Assembly: GCA_023159155.1 (NCBI GenBank)
Contig: JAJNNX010000032.1
Span: forward strand, 124,001 to 188,000
Length of the DNA: 64,000 nucleotides
Origin: Ustulina deusta
Taxonomy: Eukaryota; Ascomycota; Sordariomycetes; Xylariales; Xylariaceae
Direction of reading: 5' to 3'
The notes under the pieces were generated by a model, which searched no databases, was not told the DNA's origin, and saw nothing but the letters and a program-made list of their open reading frames with translations. Of the stretch, positions 23,487 to 35,247 are shown one piece after another. A program made the position numbers and the translations under genes. The stretch's first letter is position 1. Each line of letters starts with the position of its first letter.

Positions 23487-24575
23487 ATGATACGCCCACC
23501 ATTCAATTCGGCCATCGGCCGCACGAGAGCCGATCTCAGCCGAGTCACAGACGGCATCGCAGCCTCGCTGCGCGCATTCTCCACCGCCCAGCAACTCGCC
23601 GCGCCGCCCCCAGACATTAATGGCGGGAGCAACGACATCACCCCCCGACCGACGGGAAGGCAACGTGCCGCCGCGGCATTCTCCGACCTCATGGATCTGA
23701 GCAGCGGGAAATCATTGCGGCCTGCCGGGGGGTCGGCCACCGTCTTCAGAGCACTCGACCTACGGTCCGATTCCACCTCGATCGCAGTTTCCAAAGCCTC
23801 CCTCCTCGGCCGCTCTCCCGTCAACGTCATCCGTGGCGGCTTCAGAGGCAGAGGTGGATTCAACCGGGGCGGGGCGGGGATGCGAGGTGGGCGGCCCGGC
23901 GGCCCAGGTCCAGCTGGTGCCATGGGAGCTGGCCGTGGTCGGAGGCGAGAGGGCGGCGGCGGCCGGGGGCGTCGCAGACGGGACGGAACGGAAGATGAAG
24001 ACGACGCGGCTCCTACGGCAGAGGGCGATTCCCCCGAGGTCCTCGCCCTGCGAGAGGAGAGGGAGATCGGCTCGGCGCAGCCGTTCGACCCTTCGATCTC
24101 GATGCGCGATCTCGCAGGCTGGGGCCCCGTCGTGGCGGTGGCCGGATCGCGCGCCGCGAAAGACGACACGGTGATACGCCAGGCGGGCATCCTCGGCGGC
24201 GGACAGCCGTTCCATCCCCTCAATTCCTTCTCGTCGGCCGACATGTGGCAGCGGTATAGCGAGGGCAGCGGCGTGTTTTTCCCGAGCGAGGACATGAAGA
24301 ACTACGCGGCCGGTTTGATGGGCGTGGAGGCTTTCCCGCCGGTTCCCACGGAGACCAAGGATGCGGTTCTCCAGAGCGCGCTCCTCGGCACGTACGACGG
24401 CCCGCAGTACGCTGACCTCGACGATACCCTCGGCGCTGTGCGGAACTACGTCAGGAGGGACGCCTCCTGGCACTCGGATGCGGGGCGACGTATCGAGGAG
24501 AAGGTCAGGAGCCTGCTACCCGGTGGGAAGACAGAACCGGCGAATACTAGCGGTGGAGCGAGGGCAAGCGCTTAA
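23487..24575 (+). CDS. Mitochondrially targeted Arg/Gly-rich protein, function unknown
   Basis: A single-exon frame of 362 residues from ATG 23487. An in-frame ATG at 23409 is less likely, because the sequence from 23487 is itself a good mitochondrial presequence: Arg-rich, acid-poor, ending RAFSTAQQ. Residues ~115-180 form an RGG/GRG low-complexity block (GFRGRGGFNRGGAGMRGGRP), usual in RNA-binding proteins. The C-terminal ~170 residues are a conserved-looking globular part with ADMWQRYSEG and NYVRRDASWHSDAGRRIEEK. I do not recognise the family with certainty; a mitochondrial ribosome or RNA-associated factor is a fair inference. It lies between two other genes for mitochondrial proteins and converges on the ribosome recycling factor gene. 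Confidence 0.75.
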   Translation: MIRPPFNSAIGRTRADLSRVTDGIAASLRAFSTAQQLAAPPPDINGGSNDITPRPTGRQRAAAAFSDLMDLSSGKSLRPAGGSATVFRALDLRSDSTSIAVSKASLLGRSPVNVIRGGFRGRGGFNRGGAGMRGGRPGGPGPAGAMGAGRGRRREGGGGRGRRRRDGTEDEDDAAPTAEGDSPEVLALREEREIGSAQPFDPSISMRDLAGWGPVVAVAGSRAAKDDTVIRQAGILGGGQPFHPLNSFSSADMWQRYSEGSGVFFPSEDMKNYAAGLMGVEAFPPVPTETKDAVLQSALLGTYDGPQYADLDDTLGAVRNYVRRDASWHSDAGRRIEEKVRSLLPGGKTEPANTSGGARASA

Positions 24576-24884
24576 GAGACGAGCAAAGCTTTTCCGAGAC
24601 TATCAACGCTGAAGACGTGGGTGGAAGAGATACGGAGGAACGAATGAATGGCTTCATGAGACGTCAGTTTTCGGCTCTTGCGCTAGCTGTATCATAGCAC
24701 TTTTGAAAAAGAGCAACCCCATACATATAATGTACATGTGTAACCTAACACTTCGGTATCTATTTTACGTCTTCGCCTCTGGTGCGAAACTATGCTTCTA
24801 GACAACAGTGCTATGCAGCCAACGTCGCTCTCGGCAAACATCTCTTCCAGGATGTGCACGACGAGCCAATATACCGCTCTGTTT

Positions 24885-25858
24885 CTACTCCGCGGCCTTG
24901 ACGGTGGCCTTCTCAGCATCATCAACCTCGGCAATAGCAGCCTTGATGAGCTTGTCAAGGTCCTTGTCGGCAGTCCTCTTCAAGTCGGGGCCGAGCGTGC
25001 CGTCCTTCTTCCAAGTAACGTGCAGCTTATCCCTCTTCTGGCGGACGGCCCGTATGCGCTCGCGCCACTCGTGCGCCACGGCCTTGATCCTCTTGACGAG
25101 ATCCTCGGGCTTCTCGGCCTCGACCTTGAGCACCAGCTCGAGCTCGTTGTCGGGGTCCCGCTGCGGCTGCTGGTTGAACTGCGGGCTGCCCTGCACCGCG
25201 CTCATGATGGGCTTCACGTACTCGCCGTCGTGCACCAGCAGAGAGACGGTGCGTCCCCCGCGCGGCACCACCTGTGCCAGTTCGTGAAGCGGATACGCCT
25301 CGCCGCTCTTCTTGTCGACCGTCACGCGCAGCCCGCCGATCACGTCGGGATCGAACCGCGCGCCCGTCTGCAGCTTCTTCAGGGCCGCCTTGAAGTGCTC
25401 GGCGTGCTTGCGCAGGCGAGACTCGACGTCGGCGAAGTTGAGCGGCTCGTCGGGAGAGGGCTGGGGATGCTTCGGTCCATCATCCTCGGCGCTGCTCTCG
25501 ATGGACTTCTCCGTGGATTTGCCTCGTCCGGCGGGGGCGCGCTTCTGGGGCTCTTCCTTCTTCTTCCCCTTGGACAAGGCCGACGACGCATGGAGGCTTC
25601 GCACGCCGCTCACGGGGTTCGGGGAGGATCTGGGAGCAGCGGATGTGAGGAGCGGTCGTCGTTCACGACGCTGGCATGTCGGGCGGGTGCTGTAGGGAGC
25701 CGCTGCACCCACGTTGGTTGCGCGCGCTACCTTACCGTAGCTCCTTTTGAGAGCGTTAGCGAGGAGACTCGGGGGTCGGTTGAACGGACATACACTCTCC
25801 CGGTCTGGGGCTGTACGAATCCATGTCGCAACAAGGTACGGGCTGCTGCGTTGCTCAT
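24885..25858 (-). CDS. RRF1: Mitochondrial ribosome recycling factor
   Basis: Two exons, 25858-25794 and 25743-24885, with a 50-bp intron (GTATGT donor, CGCTAAC branch site, AAAAG acceptor); 307 residues. The short first exon supplies the true ATG; the second-exon frame alone opens only with GTG. The N-terminus is a long Arg/Ser-rich mitochondrial presequence (to about RSLHASSALSKGKKK). The C-terminal ~190 residues match the RRF fold: a helix beginning ADVESRLRKHAEHFKAAL, the beta-rich hinge domain with YPLHELAQVVPRGGRT, and the final helical bundle with VAHEWRERIRAVRQK. RRF, with elongation factor G2, splits mitochondrial ribosomes after termination. Confidence 0.92.
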
Positions 25859-26115
25859 TTTGTGGTGTTATATCTCGGGGCGGAAAGCTGTTTGAGAGCG
25901 ACTGGCGAATGCCGATTGTGCCTACTGTAGATTATGTAAGTTTGATAAGATAAGAGAAAGTCGACTCATCCAGCAAAAGTTAATCTAAATAGAGCATCCC
26001 TTGCTTGAAACCCACAATGGCAAGGAAGCTTACCCCGCTGAATATGATTGGAATAAAAACGGAAGGAGGAAATGTTCAGAAGGGAGAGAGAGGCTGAATA
26101 GTTGTCATAATCTCC

Positions 26116-26124
26116 AAAAAAAAA
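26116..26124 (-). terminator. RNA polymerase III terminator of tRNA-Val
   Basis: A run of nine T on the minus strand begins two bases downstream of the mature tRNA 3' end. This is the normal stop signal for polymerase III. Confidence 0.85.
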
Positions 26125-26126
26125 GT

Positions 26127-26217
26127 TGTTCTCGCCCGGGATCGAACCGGGGATCTTCTGTGATCGAACAAGTTCTAGTTTGTAAGACAGATGCCATAAC
26201 CACTAGGCCACGAAAAC
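26127..26217 (-). tRNA. tRNA-Val (anticodon UAC) with an 18-nt intron
   Basis: The minus strand folds as a complete tRNA. The acceptor GTTTTCG pairs with CGAGAAC (one G-U), the D-stem is GCC/GGC and the anticodon stem TCTGT pairs with ACAGA. The T-stem CCCGG pairs perfectly with CCGGG around a TTCGATC loop, and A is the discriminator base. The anticodon loop CUUACA-C is split after position 37 by 18 bases, the standard place for eukaryotic tRNA introns. Anticodon UAC reads GUA valine codons. Confidence 0.92.
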
Positions 26218-26883
26218 TACTTTCGTTATAGTATGGAGAAGATGCATCCATATGCTGTTGGGAAAGCACAAGGCACAGCACACTCTGCAACATCGATATC
26301 CACACTATTGCTTGACACTTATGTAGCGAATCTTTGCCAAGTTGCTATTCAATGACTAGGTAGGTAGATGTATATACTTCCGTCAGCCTATCTAGGACTA
26401 TGATTACCATGGCTGTAGAGGGTCCTGATACACACACACACCGTCCATAGCACTTTGCTCATAGAACACAAACCGAAATTCGCCCCTTTCCCCCCCTTTT
26501 CCGGCAATTAGTAGCGCTTCTAACACTAATACACACCATCCCGGCTACAGGAGACACAACGGTACAACTCAACTCAGTCTTGCCGTCGGCCCCATGTCGT
26601 TAAGGGGACAGAGGTGCTGTGGTCCAGCACTGGTATGATATTATCACTCACGCTTGACAATGAAACTCATCTCCCTTTAACCTTTCAAATGGCGTTTTCC
26701 AGCGTCGCAGTGGTGAGAGGGCTCCTGACAGGTCCATGGATCCATCAATGGCTTTCGAGGCCAAGAGGACACGGAATAGACTCTTGCCGATTTCTATTGC
26801 TTTTCTAAGATACGACAAACCTTTCCCCCACGTCTAGGAACATGGCGGAACTTCCTATATTTCAAGCAACCTTCTGTGCACGG
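26218..26883. other. Intergenic region between tRNA-Val and the WDR6-like gene
   Basis: This stretch carries the upstream flank of the tRNA and the 3' UTR side of the WD-repeat gene. It contains a CA run (ACACACACAC near 26430) and a TAGGTAGGTAG run near 26359. No gene is seen. Confidence 0.5.
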
Positions 26884-29800
26884 TCAAGATACCCCCCAAG
26901 CCTCAATACCGACGCCAGCAATCAAGATCCTCTCTCCGTTTTCCGTGTCCCGTAGTCTCTCGCCCTCTTTCCCATACGGCTCCCTCACAACCTCCAGGTC
27001 CCCTGCGTCTGCGACACCGCTATACCGATCGTCGAGCAAGTGGACCTTTGGAGAGCCAGATCTCCAGTCAACGAGGCGCCACGTCTTGACGCGCTGGTCG
27101 TTGCTCGCCGTGGCGATCACCGCGTCCCGCTCGTCGTTTTCAAGTCGTACTATTCCTAGACCTGTTACGGCGGCGGCGTGCGCGGAGCGGACGATGAATT
27201 TGCTGCGGATCTCGTACTGCGCTTGCCCCTGGTTGCGAGTATGGGGCTGAGGGACGCGCAATAAATCTTCTGTTTGGGTTGGTTCTGGGGATAAAACTGA
27301 GACCGAGCTATGGTGGGATAAGGGGGCGGGATTCGTTGTAGTACTGGAGCCTGCATTCACATGTTTTACAGGTATCGGCTCGGAGGATGGGGATAAATGG
27401 GGGGAGTGTAGATGTAGCACCCCGATTGCATCATCGTCGCCGCCCGTAACAACGAGGTACGAGGTCCCAGTTTCTGTGGCGATGCTACGCATATCCAGCG
27501 ATTTAATGGTGCTTTGGTGGAGCTTCGTGACAAGTATGTCCTTCGAATCCTCGGTCTCATTCCCAGAGGCATGTACATGTGTAAATATAGCTAAATGACC
27601 ATCGGTGGCAGCTGCCAGAACCTGCGGATGGCATCGATCAGGGAAATTCAGATGCCTAAGCTGCATGAGACATGCGCCCGTATATATGCGCCTCCCTAAC
27701 AGCCGAAATCCACGCTGCGCGGAGTAGAGATAGCTTTGTACCGTCGAGTTCGAGAGCGTCATCGAGATGCAAAACTCCGGTTCTATCGGCGACTTCTCTG
27801 ATTCGACGGGGATATCCTTAGCTTCGTCATTGGTGCTGGTGCTCTCATTCAAACACTGTACATCAAAATCCGTGATCCGTAAGTCGCCCACCTCGGAGCG
27901 ATCAGGGAATACAGCCTCACATACGACGCCGAGCGGACAGATGTCGCTTTCCAGGGCCGTGATGCGCCAGACAAAGAACTCCTCGTTTCCGGCACTACTG
28001 AAGAGATACTGATCTTTATACCACTTCAGTTTCTGAATGCCTGTATTGTGCTTTTCTAGGGCAAGCACACAGCGAAACTGCTGCCGTCCGCTGTTTCTCT
28101 CCCCAAGATCCCATATGCGAATCATGGTGTCCTCGGCGCCCGTAGCCACGTACTTCCCCAAGGCGGCCGACACGCCCTTGATCTCACGGCCATGTCCGCC
28201 CATCTTTAATGGCAAATGCGGCGTGCGCATCTGCGAAAAGATTTTCATCTGAGATGCTTTTGTGCAGATGAACCTGAAGCCACCGGGATTTCCCCCTATC
28301 TGCACATAATCGAACACACGATGTCCACCGCCGCAGTCGATTGTCGCGACTTCGTTTTGTTGCGTCGCATTCCAGATTACGAAGTATCTGCTTCGGAAGC
28401 CGCAGAGCATGAGGTCTTGTTTCCCATCGCCTTTGTCGAAAAGCCATGACCCTTCGATCAAGGGCCCAAATGGTGGTTTCGTCTCATGCAGCAGACGGAC
28501 TTGGAAGTCATTTATCGTATCGAGGATTTCGTAGATCCTATATTTCCCATTGCGAGCAGTCGTGAGAAAATAAAGAGGGGAATTCTCGGAGTGCCTAGGG
28601 AGCGGAAGAATAGAGGTCACTTTATCACCAATGTTAACTTCCATAGTCAGAAGAGGAGCGCAACTCCCGTGAGTAACCAGTTGGAAGATTGAGATGTTCC
28701 CGTCTCTAGAGCCAAGGATGAGATAGCTATGACACCACGCGGCAGTTGTCACGATGAATCCATCAGGTGTGTCTACTTCTGTTCGTTGAACTAAAGCGTG
28801 GTTTTGATCCAGACGGAGAAGTTCCGCCTTCGTACTCCCGAATACCGTAACAAGAACATCGATATACCCATTGAACTCTCCTTCAGAATGGCACCCGGTA
28901 GGAGGAGATGAAGCCCAAGTATCGGAAAGGGAGATGATTTCTGTAATTTTCCGCTCCGCTTTGTGAATCGGCCGAAGGGAATCGCCGCTAGCCTCGTGAT
29001 AGTAAAATAACTCGCCGTTAGGGGCGCCAATAAAAGCTGTCGAAGCTCTTCTTGAGCTTCTAAGAATAGTATATGATTGTATGGTTGTCCGGATTGCATC
29101 AGAGATTGCAAGCTCTTTCCACTCTGTTTTGCCGTTGAGGATACCTAGAAAAAGGCGGCCTGATCTTGTCGTAATGAGTAATCTATCATCCGTGATGAAC
29201 GTGAAACTTTGAAACATCTCTTTCCCATTTCCATGCTTAAAATACGGGACGGAGAGGGGAGTTCCAAGGCCTTGGTCTTCGCATGTTTCGATAAGGTATG
29301 TTGGGGACACATCAAGTTCTTGAATAGACTGCGGGTGATGACCGATGTTGTCCGCTGTATCATCTAGGGTTCTTGATGCATAAGCAGAGGCATTCTCCAT
29401 GAGTGCTATCTTGCCATCCCCACCGCCAGTACCTATTAGAAGACCATTTTTATTAACAATCATTGCGTGCGACCAAATTTGTTTCCCGCTATGGTTTGAA
29501 AAAGTCTCGTGGTGCATCAACTTAAAGGGCGGTCGGATCAAGCTGTTTGATACGCCTATCTTGGGTGTTCCCGAAGTGGCCTGCAGGCCCGCGCTTAGCT
29601 CGAGATGCCACCTTTGCATCGTAGCATCTTCGCCAAATGAATAAACTTCAATCACATCTCCTCCGGAAAGAGGAGCCAGACTGTTTATCTCGACTTGCCA
29701 TATCCTGGATACATGACCCATAGCCATTGCGATGCACCTCGAGGGGCTATTGGCAAGCCCTATTGAGCCAGTGATGGAATCGCCAAACCCAGTTTGCCTT

Positions 29801-30931
29801 ACGTCGGAGATTTGTGTCTCGTACCTGTTGTCTTCACTCGCAGGTCCATCACTTCGTTCTGTAATATCCCAAATCCGGACCGTCCGATCGTCACTACAGC
29901 TCGCGAGCAACCGGATTGTTTCCCCAGTGCTCGTGAGTATCTCAGGCGAGATGTGAACACCGAAAATCGAGCCCTCGTGGCCCGAGAACATGAATAAGAC
30001 CTCGCAGCCGACGGTTTCGCTCCCTTCTAGCGCATCATCTGCCCTGGCACCATGATCACCGCCGTTAATATCGACAATGGGGCTAAGGTGGCACTTCCAA
30101 ACCACAATCTCACCGAATACGGTCCCTGCAGCCACGAGCACACAGTCCCGCTCGACCCAGAAGAAATTTCCCGAGTATAAGATCGGCCGCGAGGGTGACT
30201 GTACCCGTCCTAACACAAGCGTGTTCTGATCTGCGCCTACGTGTCCCTGGATGACCTCATTGTGCGCCGTGAGTAGAACAATGTGGTTGCTATCGAAAGG
30301 CGATACACGACCGTCAAATATCCAATCGGGAGCTATTGCTTCGACCGCGGCGTCTACTAATCCAGATTTCTCGCGAGTGTCGCCAAGCGAACCATCGCCA
30401 CCCCTAGAGCTAGCAGAAATCAGCTCTTCAACGACGCGACCAGGCAGTAGTTTAACAGCATGGCCACCCCAAACGAGGATCTGAGGGGGGGCTCCGAGAG
30501 CACTGGAGCTGCTGATATCGTCCTCAGCAGCGGGAGGCACAGAAATCCCGTGGATAGGTTGTGCACCGAAGATATGTAAAGTACCACAAAGCCGGGACGT
30601 CGCGACATCGTAGATCTTTATATCTGTGTCTTCGGCCGCGAGTAGGTATTGCCCCTCACCCGAGGTGAAGAACGCCAGCGCGGTAATAGGGTTTAGCACA
30701 TATTCACGGTGGAGTCGGCCGGGAAGTGCCGCCTACAATTAACAATAAGTGTTAATGACTGCGTTCTATACAAAAAAACATGTTCTTTTTCATCCGTGAC
30801 AGCTGTTATGCTGGAACTCTGGATTTCATCGATTTCTTGGCGATTTGGTGGGATCGTGTGTTGTGGGGCCGTGAGGAGGATTTTTCCTCTCTTGTCGGAC
30901 AAAAAACAAGGAGACTTACCTCATGAGACAT
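26884..30931 (-). CDS. RTT10: WDR6/Rtt10 (Trm734)-like WD-repeat protein, tRNA methyltransferase partner
   Basis: Two exons: a 12-nt first exon (30931-30920, Met-Ser-His-Glu) with GTAAGT donor, then 30732-26884 after a 187-bp intron ending TTGTAG; 1286 residues. The large frame has no ATG of its own at the right place, and the micro-exon joins it in phase 0. Multiple WD-type blades are visible along the whole protein, for example LLASCSDDRTVRIWDITE, YVATGAEDTMIRIWDLGE and VIATASNDQRVKTWRLVDW. Length and blade layout match WDR6/Rtt10. In yeast this protein partners the Trm7 methyltransferase for 2'-O-methylation of the wobble nucleotide, and it has also been linked to endosomal recycling. The exact start is inferred from splicing signals. 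Confidence 0.88.
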
Positions 30932-31361
30932 TGCTCGAGCAACCTCATAACGGTATCATGCGCGACTTCACAAGGTGGATGGCGAAAGAATATGGCTTGC
31001 CTATCGGAAAAGTTGTGAATGGGACTATCTTTGCAAGTGCAAATGGGCCTTAGATGTTGTTCAGACCCAAAGCACGTGATTTGCGCTATTGAATTTGTCT
31101 GATCGATCGTCGAAGCTTCACCTAACGTTTATGACACATAGTTGAATGGAGTTTTAGAATGTAATCATGTATTTCATTACGGTATGCATCTATCAAACGG
31201 TCCGGGTATTCATCCCCCCTATGGCCCAATATTGATCCCTTACAACCCTTACACACATCCCTATCATTCAAATCCCATCATAGCCCAACCAAGCGCCGGC
31301 AAATGCAAACTGAAGAAATAGAAACCTCTATTGTATTGGTCCAATACTATTCGAAGTCTCC
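30932..31361. other. Promoter region of the WDR6-like gene and 3' flank of the SUR7-like gene
   Basis: The intergenic DNA lies upstream of one minus-strand gene and downstream of the next. No further gene, repeat or RNA was seen. Confidence 0.45.
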
Positions 31362-32483
31362 TTAGACCCGGGAATGAGAATAAGGCTCATAAGCAAGGTC
31401 TGAACGAGCACCACCGCGCTGAGGGGCAGGGTAATTGTAACCGCCGTACGCAGAATTGCGGTTGTCGCCAAGAGGAGCGTAGGAGCCAGTTGGAATAAGC
31501 TTCTCGCTGTCGGAGTGACGCGACCTTTTCCCATGAGGACGGCTCTCTGGCTTGCAGCAGCAGATGCTGAAAAGCCAGAAAAGACCGGCGCCGATGGCGA
31601 ATGCAACGCTTAGCCAGAGGATGGATAAGAAGCTGGTGTTGAGATTGGCCTTGACTCCATATACCTTACCCACACCCAGAACAATACCAATGACAGTGGA
31701 GCCTGTGACGGTCAAGAGAACGGCAGTGGCGATGATGGCGGCGGTGGCGAAGCCAGAAATAATCCAAGTGGCGCACGAAACAGCGCGAGAGCATGCTGAG
31801 AAGAGTCCGACGACAAGCTCTAGAGCCAGAGCAACAAGAGCGATAATGAACACCACCTCGGTCCACTTCGTGGTGGTCTTGTATAGATTTAGGCCGTCGT
31901 TAAGCTCCTTAGGAAGAGTGATGTTGAGCCCAGCCACCTCGGTAAGCCGTTCCACCCAGTCTAGATCGAGCTCATGAGAAGCCCAGTCAAACTCGGCCTT
32001 GGTACAATTTCGCTTGCCGTTCTGCGGGGTGACACAGTAGCCCCAGAGAGTGAAGTCGTATTTGTTAGCCAGGCCAAGATCGGAAGCCGTGATAGTGGTA
32101 CCAGCAAGCGCGTCGGCCACATCGCTGGCTACATCACTTGCAGTGTCTCTGACGCTCAACATGCCAGAATCATGCCACTTGATAGGCGAGCGGTTGATGA
32201 CCTCCTTCACTTTATCGCTGATATCCTGACCCGCGTCATCGACTTTGTCCGAAAACTCGTCTGTAAGTTCGTCTATGGTTTTGCCTGAGACGAGCGAGCT
32301 AGCATTGTTGACAATGTTCTGTAACTGTGTAGCGTCGATGGAAAGGTTGGTAACATCGATGCGGAATAAGTACAAGTCGTTGCTGCTGACGCCGGTCAAC
32401 CCGACAATGAGAGCGGCAATGATACTCGCGACGGTGAGGATAAATGGCAGAGCCACGCAGAAATATCTTCCAACACGACCCAT
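31362..32483 (-). CDS. SUR7/PalI-family four-pass membrane protein
   Basis: A single exon of 373 residues. The first transmembrane segment (residues ~9-30, ALPFILTVASIIAALIVGL) is followed by a ~180-residue extracellular loop containing YLFRIDVTNL and the WGYCV/NCTKAEFDW motif with Cys residues, as in SUR7/PalI proteins. Three more membrane segments follow near residues 213-232, 238-270 and 288-310. The cytoplasmic tail is Ser/Arg/Tyr-rich (KRSRHSDSEK) and ends in SHSRV. Family members sit in the plasma membrane at eisosomes or serve as pH/cell-wall sensors. The ATG follows an A-rich leader and is the only good start. Confidence 0.88.
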   Translation of the reverse strand: MGRVGRYFCVALPFILTVASIIAALIVGLTGVSSNDLYLFRIDVTNLSIDATQLQNIVNNASSLVSGKTIDELTDEFSDKVDDAGQDISDKVKEVINRSPIKWHDSGMLSVRDTASDVASDVADALAGTTITASDLGLANKYDFTLWGYCVTPQNGKRNCTKAEFDWASHELDLDWVERLTEVAGLNITLPKELNDGLNLYKTTTKWTEVVFIIALVALALELVVGLFSACSRAVSCATWIISGFATAAIIATAVLLTVTGSTVIGIVLGVGKVYGVKANLNTSFLSILWLSVAFAIGAGLFWLFSICCCKPESRPHGKRSRHSDSEKLIPTGSYAPLGDNRNSAYGGYNYPAPQRGGARSDLAYEPYSHSRV

Positions 32484-34766
32484 TTTTTCGCGATTTTTTT
32501 TTTTTGAAACTGTGACCGCGACTGCGACTGCAACCGTAGACCAGGGGCTGAGTGGTTTCTCTAAGAACTACCTGATGCTGGTATCCTGATGGTATTGGTA
32601 TTTCGATGGCGTATCTGCGGCAAAACGAAGGTGAGTTGTCGCGGTCGCAAACGGGTGTTATTGATGGAAATCAATTGTGATCGATGCGGACGAACGAGAG
32701 AAATGATGAGGGAGGATTTTGAATCTAGGGTTCGGCGGAAGGATGGGATCTTTTGTGGTATTTCATTAGCTATGAAAGATGGAAGATGGGTGCAGATCCC
32801 AGCGTGTTTGGCGTGGCGCAGCATCATCTACGCTACACTGAGCTGAGGGCAGTGCTAGGCAGAGAAGTACCCTATTTGGTTGGAGTACATGTCTTGCTCG
32901 GTTGGATAGGGATGTTCAAATGTACTCCAAGCATGGATGGTACCGCGTGTTTGCTTGCCAAGACCTGCCGACGAGTACCCGCAATCACGGCCACGTTGGT
33001 GGGCTATGCGGTCATCCTTCGTCCACCTTTGTGCCAGTTCCCTTCAGCCCAGCTGACAATGGCTCTGTGAGCGAAGAGCTCAGCCCCTCGAAGCTGGATG
33101 GTTAGCTCGTCATAGGTCTGGCTCCTAGTTCAGTGACGTCCCTTGTTCTCGGCACTTCATTGTCCAGGACCACCTACGCATACGTAGGCAGTTTCATAGC
33201 TCTTTAATGCGGGGACACCCTCGATTGATTGCCCGAAAGAGTTATCGAAGGTCTATCGTACTTTGGTGTCAAATTAACTGCGGTATTAATTCCTTCAAGT
33301 GCGTGCCTACCATTGCGCTACAGGAGGGGATCAGTCGTAATTACAGCAAAACCTTCATGATCCTGACTGCCCGCTTCTTACCCTACCGGGTGTTACTAGA
33401 AGTAAACTATTCGATCCACCGCGTAATGTGATAATTTTTGCTATCCCGTGTTCGGAGTAGAATGTAGAGAGCACCAAGAATAAAACCGAGTCAAAGAAAA
33501 CGAGAGTGCCAATCGAAGAAAACTATGGGACTGGCCGCGTCGCCTTTACCCCGCCAAGCTCACGGTCGCAATCTGAGGACGTCAGTTGGATGCGTAGAGT
33601 CTGCATGGATGTCGTTGTCTCACCATCTGCTATGTGCAAGCAAAACTACATTTCTCCAAAGCAATGGTTGCGGATGCACTATAGCAAGCGCTATGTATAC
33701 GTCGCCTACGTTGGTGTTGGTGGCGTCATCGAGAGTTCCTATTGGCCCATATTGAAAGGCACTTACTAAGGCAACCGATATGTAGTACCTATACACACGA
33801 TTAATCAAGGCAATGCCAGGAACTCAAACGCATTGACGCAATATCGGTCTTCACATACCTATATCTCTACACTACCTCAAGTGGTTATAGTGCTTGCTGC
33901 TGAAGAGACGAGTCAGACGCGACAGGGCTCGGGGTACGTACACAAGACTAGTGTAATAATAGCATCTCTAGTGTATGTAGGCAGACCACACAGCAGATTT
34001 TCGGTCTGCAACAGTCCTCAAAATTAAATTAAAGTCCTTCCGGGTAGTCCAGCTGTAGCATTGTGGCGCATACTGGGCGCAGGCCGACAACTGGCGTGGC
34101 TAGGTGGGAACGATCTAGAGTGTTCCAGAAACCCGACCCGCTAAAATGCGAGCAGTTCCCGTAATTGGCCGGTTGTCTCTAGTTACCTACTAAGTGCATA
34201 GTAGTCTGACACTTGAATCTAAAAATAAATCCCGAGTCCTATACCAATACCAATACCATATTTACCTATCCCTTATCAGGACCCTAGACCGGCAGCACAC
34301 GCGGTACTGCTCGTATGTTTCAACTGCCCTTCTGACCTGTCTTTGAGAAATGGTGTACATAGGCAGTGTATGCCAACCCTGTCGTCAACTTTTCTACCTC
34401 CATCTCTGTTGCATGAAATTTCATTGATTACTAGGGAAGCATTTTTGGAGTCAAATGCTTCCTATTTGTTGTTCCCTAGCTCAGATACCATGGTGAGGCA
34501 GCAGTTCTTCAGCTATTCTTGCAAATATGCACAAGCAAAGTGTCACGGCTTCGAACCTCGAATCAGTATTCGCCCATGCTGAACATTCAAGGGACCAACC
34601 TGAATGTTTAGAAGGAAAATGAGAGAAAGACAGGAAGAACCGTAGCAACTCGATACCCACCTACACTATGTGTGATCCAAAAATCATTTTCACATTACTG
34701 GCTGAGTTACCTGCTTCCAGCACTTCCCTACTGTACTACTTATATTATAACTTATATATAGATAAC

Positions 34767-34800
34767 TATAGATATAGATATAGATATAGATATAGATATG
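34767..34800. repeat. GATATA hexanucleotide microsatellite
   Basis: About five tandem TATAGA units followed by TATGCATATATAT. A simple repeat in non-coding DNA. Confidence 0.85.
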
Positions 34801-34986
34801 CATATATATTACCGAATACCTAGCGTCGTCGAACAAACTCATTCTTGGTTTCTCCCTTGGGGTTGCTTGTACCTAGACCGCTCCACCTTCAAACTCCAGA
34901 CTTGATGTTGGGCTCGACATTCGTTAAAAGACGCTGTATTACCGACTTTTTATATTAATTATCGCGCCAACCTAAGCTCATACTAA

Positions 34987-35247
34987 TTACACATCAACAA
35001 TTATAACCACGCGCGTGGGCCGCGAGCCATTCGACAAAATTGAAGATTTCTCCTCTGTGAAACAAGCAATTACTCTTGGGCTCGGAATATAAACACGTGC
35101 CTTGAGAGTCGGGAGCGCCAACAGTGTGTAGGTGAGGCCTAAGCAGGGGACATTGAACCTGTCAAAGTTGGGCTTAATATCGGTGTTGTAGCCGAGCTCG
35201 TTGGACCGCCAGTACATTGCCAGTGCATCTGTACGCGACCCGTACAT
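34987..35247 (-). pseudogene. Coding-like fragment of unknown family
   Basis: An 86-codon frame from ATG 35247 (immediately after CGTTACCAG, a possible splice acceptor) encodes sensible protein such as ALAMYWRSNELGYNTDIKPN. Codon choice there favours C/G in third positions, unlike the AT-rich surroundings. Upstream on the same strand, disconnected fragments in other frames (DGQEVFIDFL) hint at a longer degraded gene. I do not recognise the family. Confidence 0.25.

Noticed and set aside
23445..24473. Long antisense frames over the RGG-rich mitochondrial protein gene
   Set aside because: High GC leaves few stops in all frames; translations are Pro/Arg/Ala low complexity.
24792..25895. A 367-codon plus-strand frame covering the ribosome recycling factor gene
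   Set aside because: It is the antisense of a well-supported RRF gene; its Leu-rich translation is an artefact of the opposite codons.
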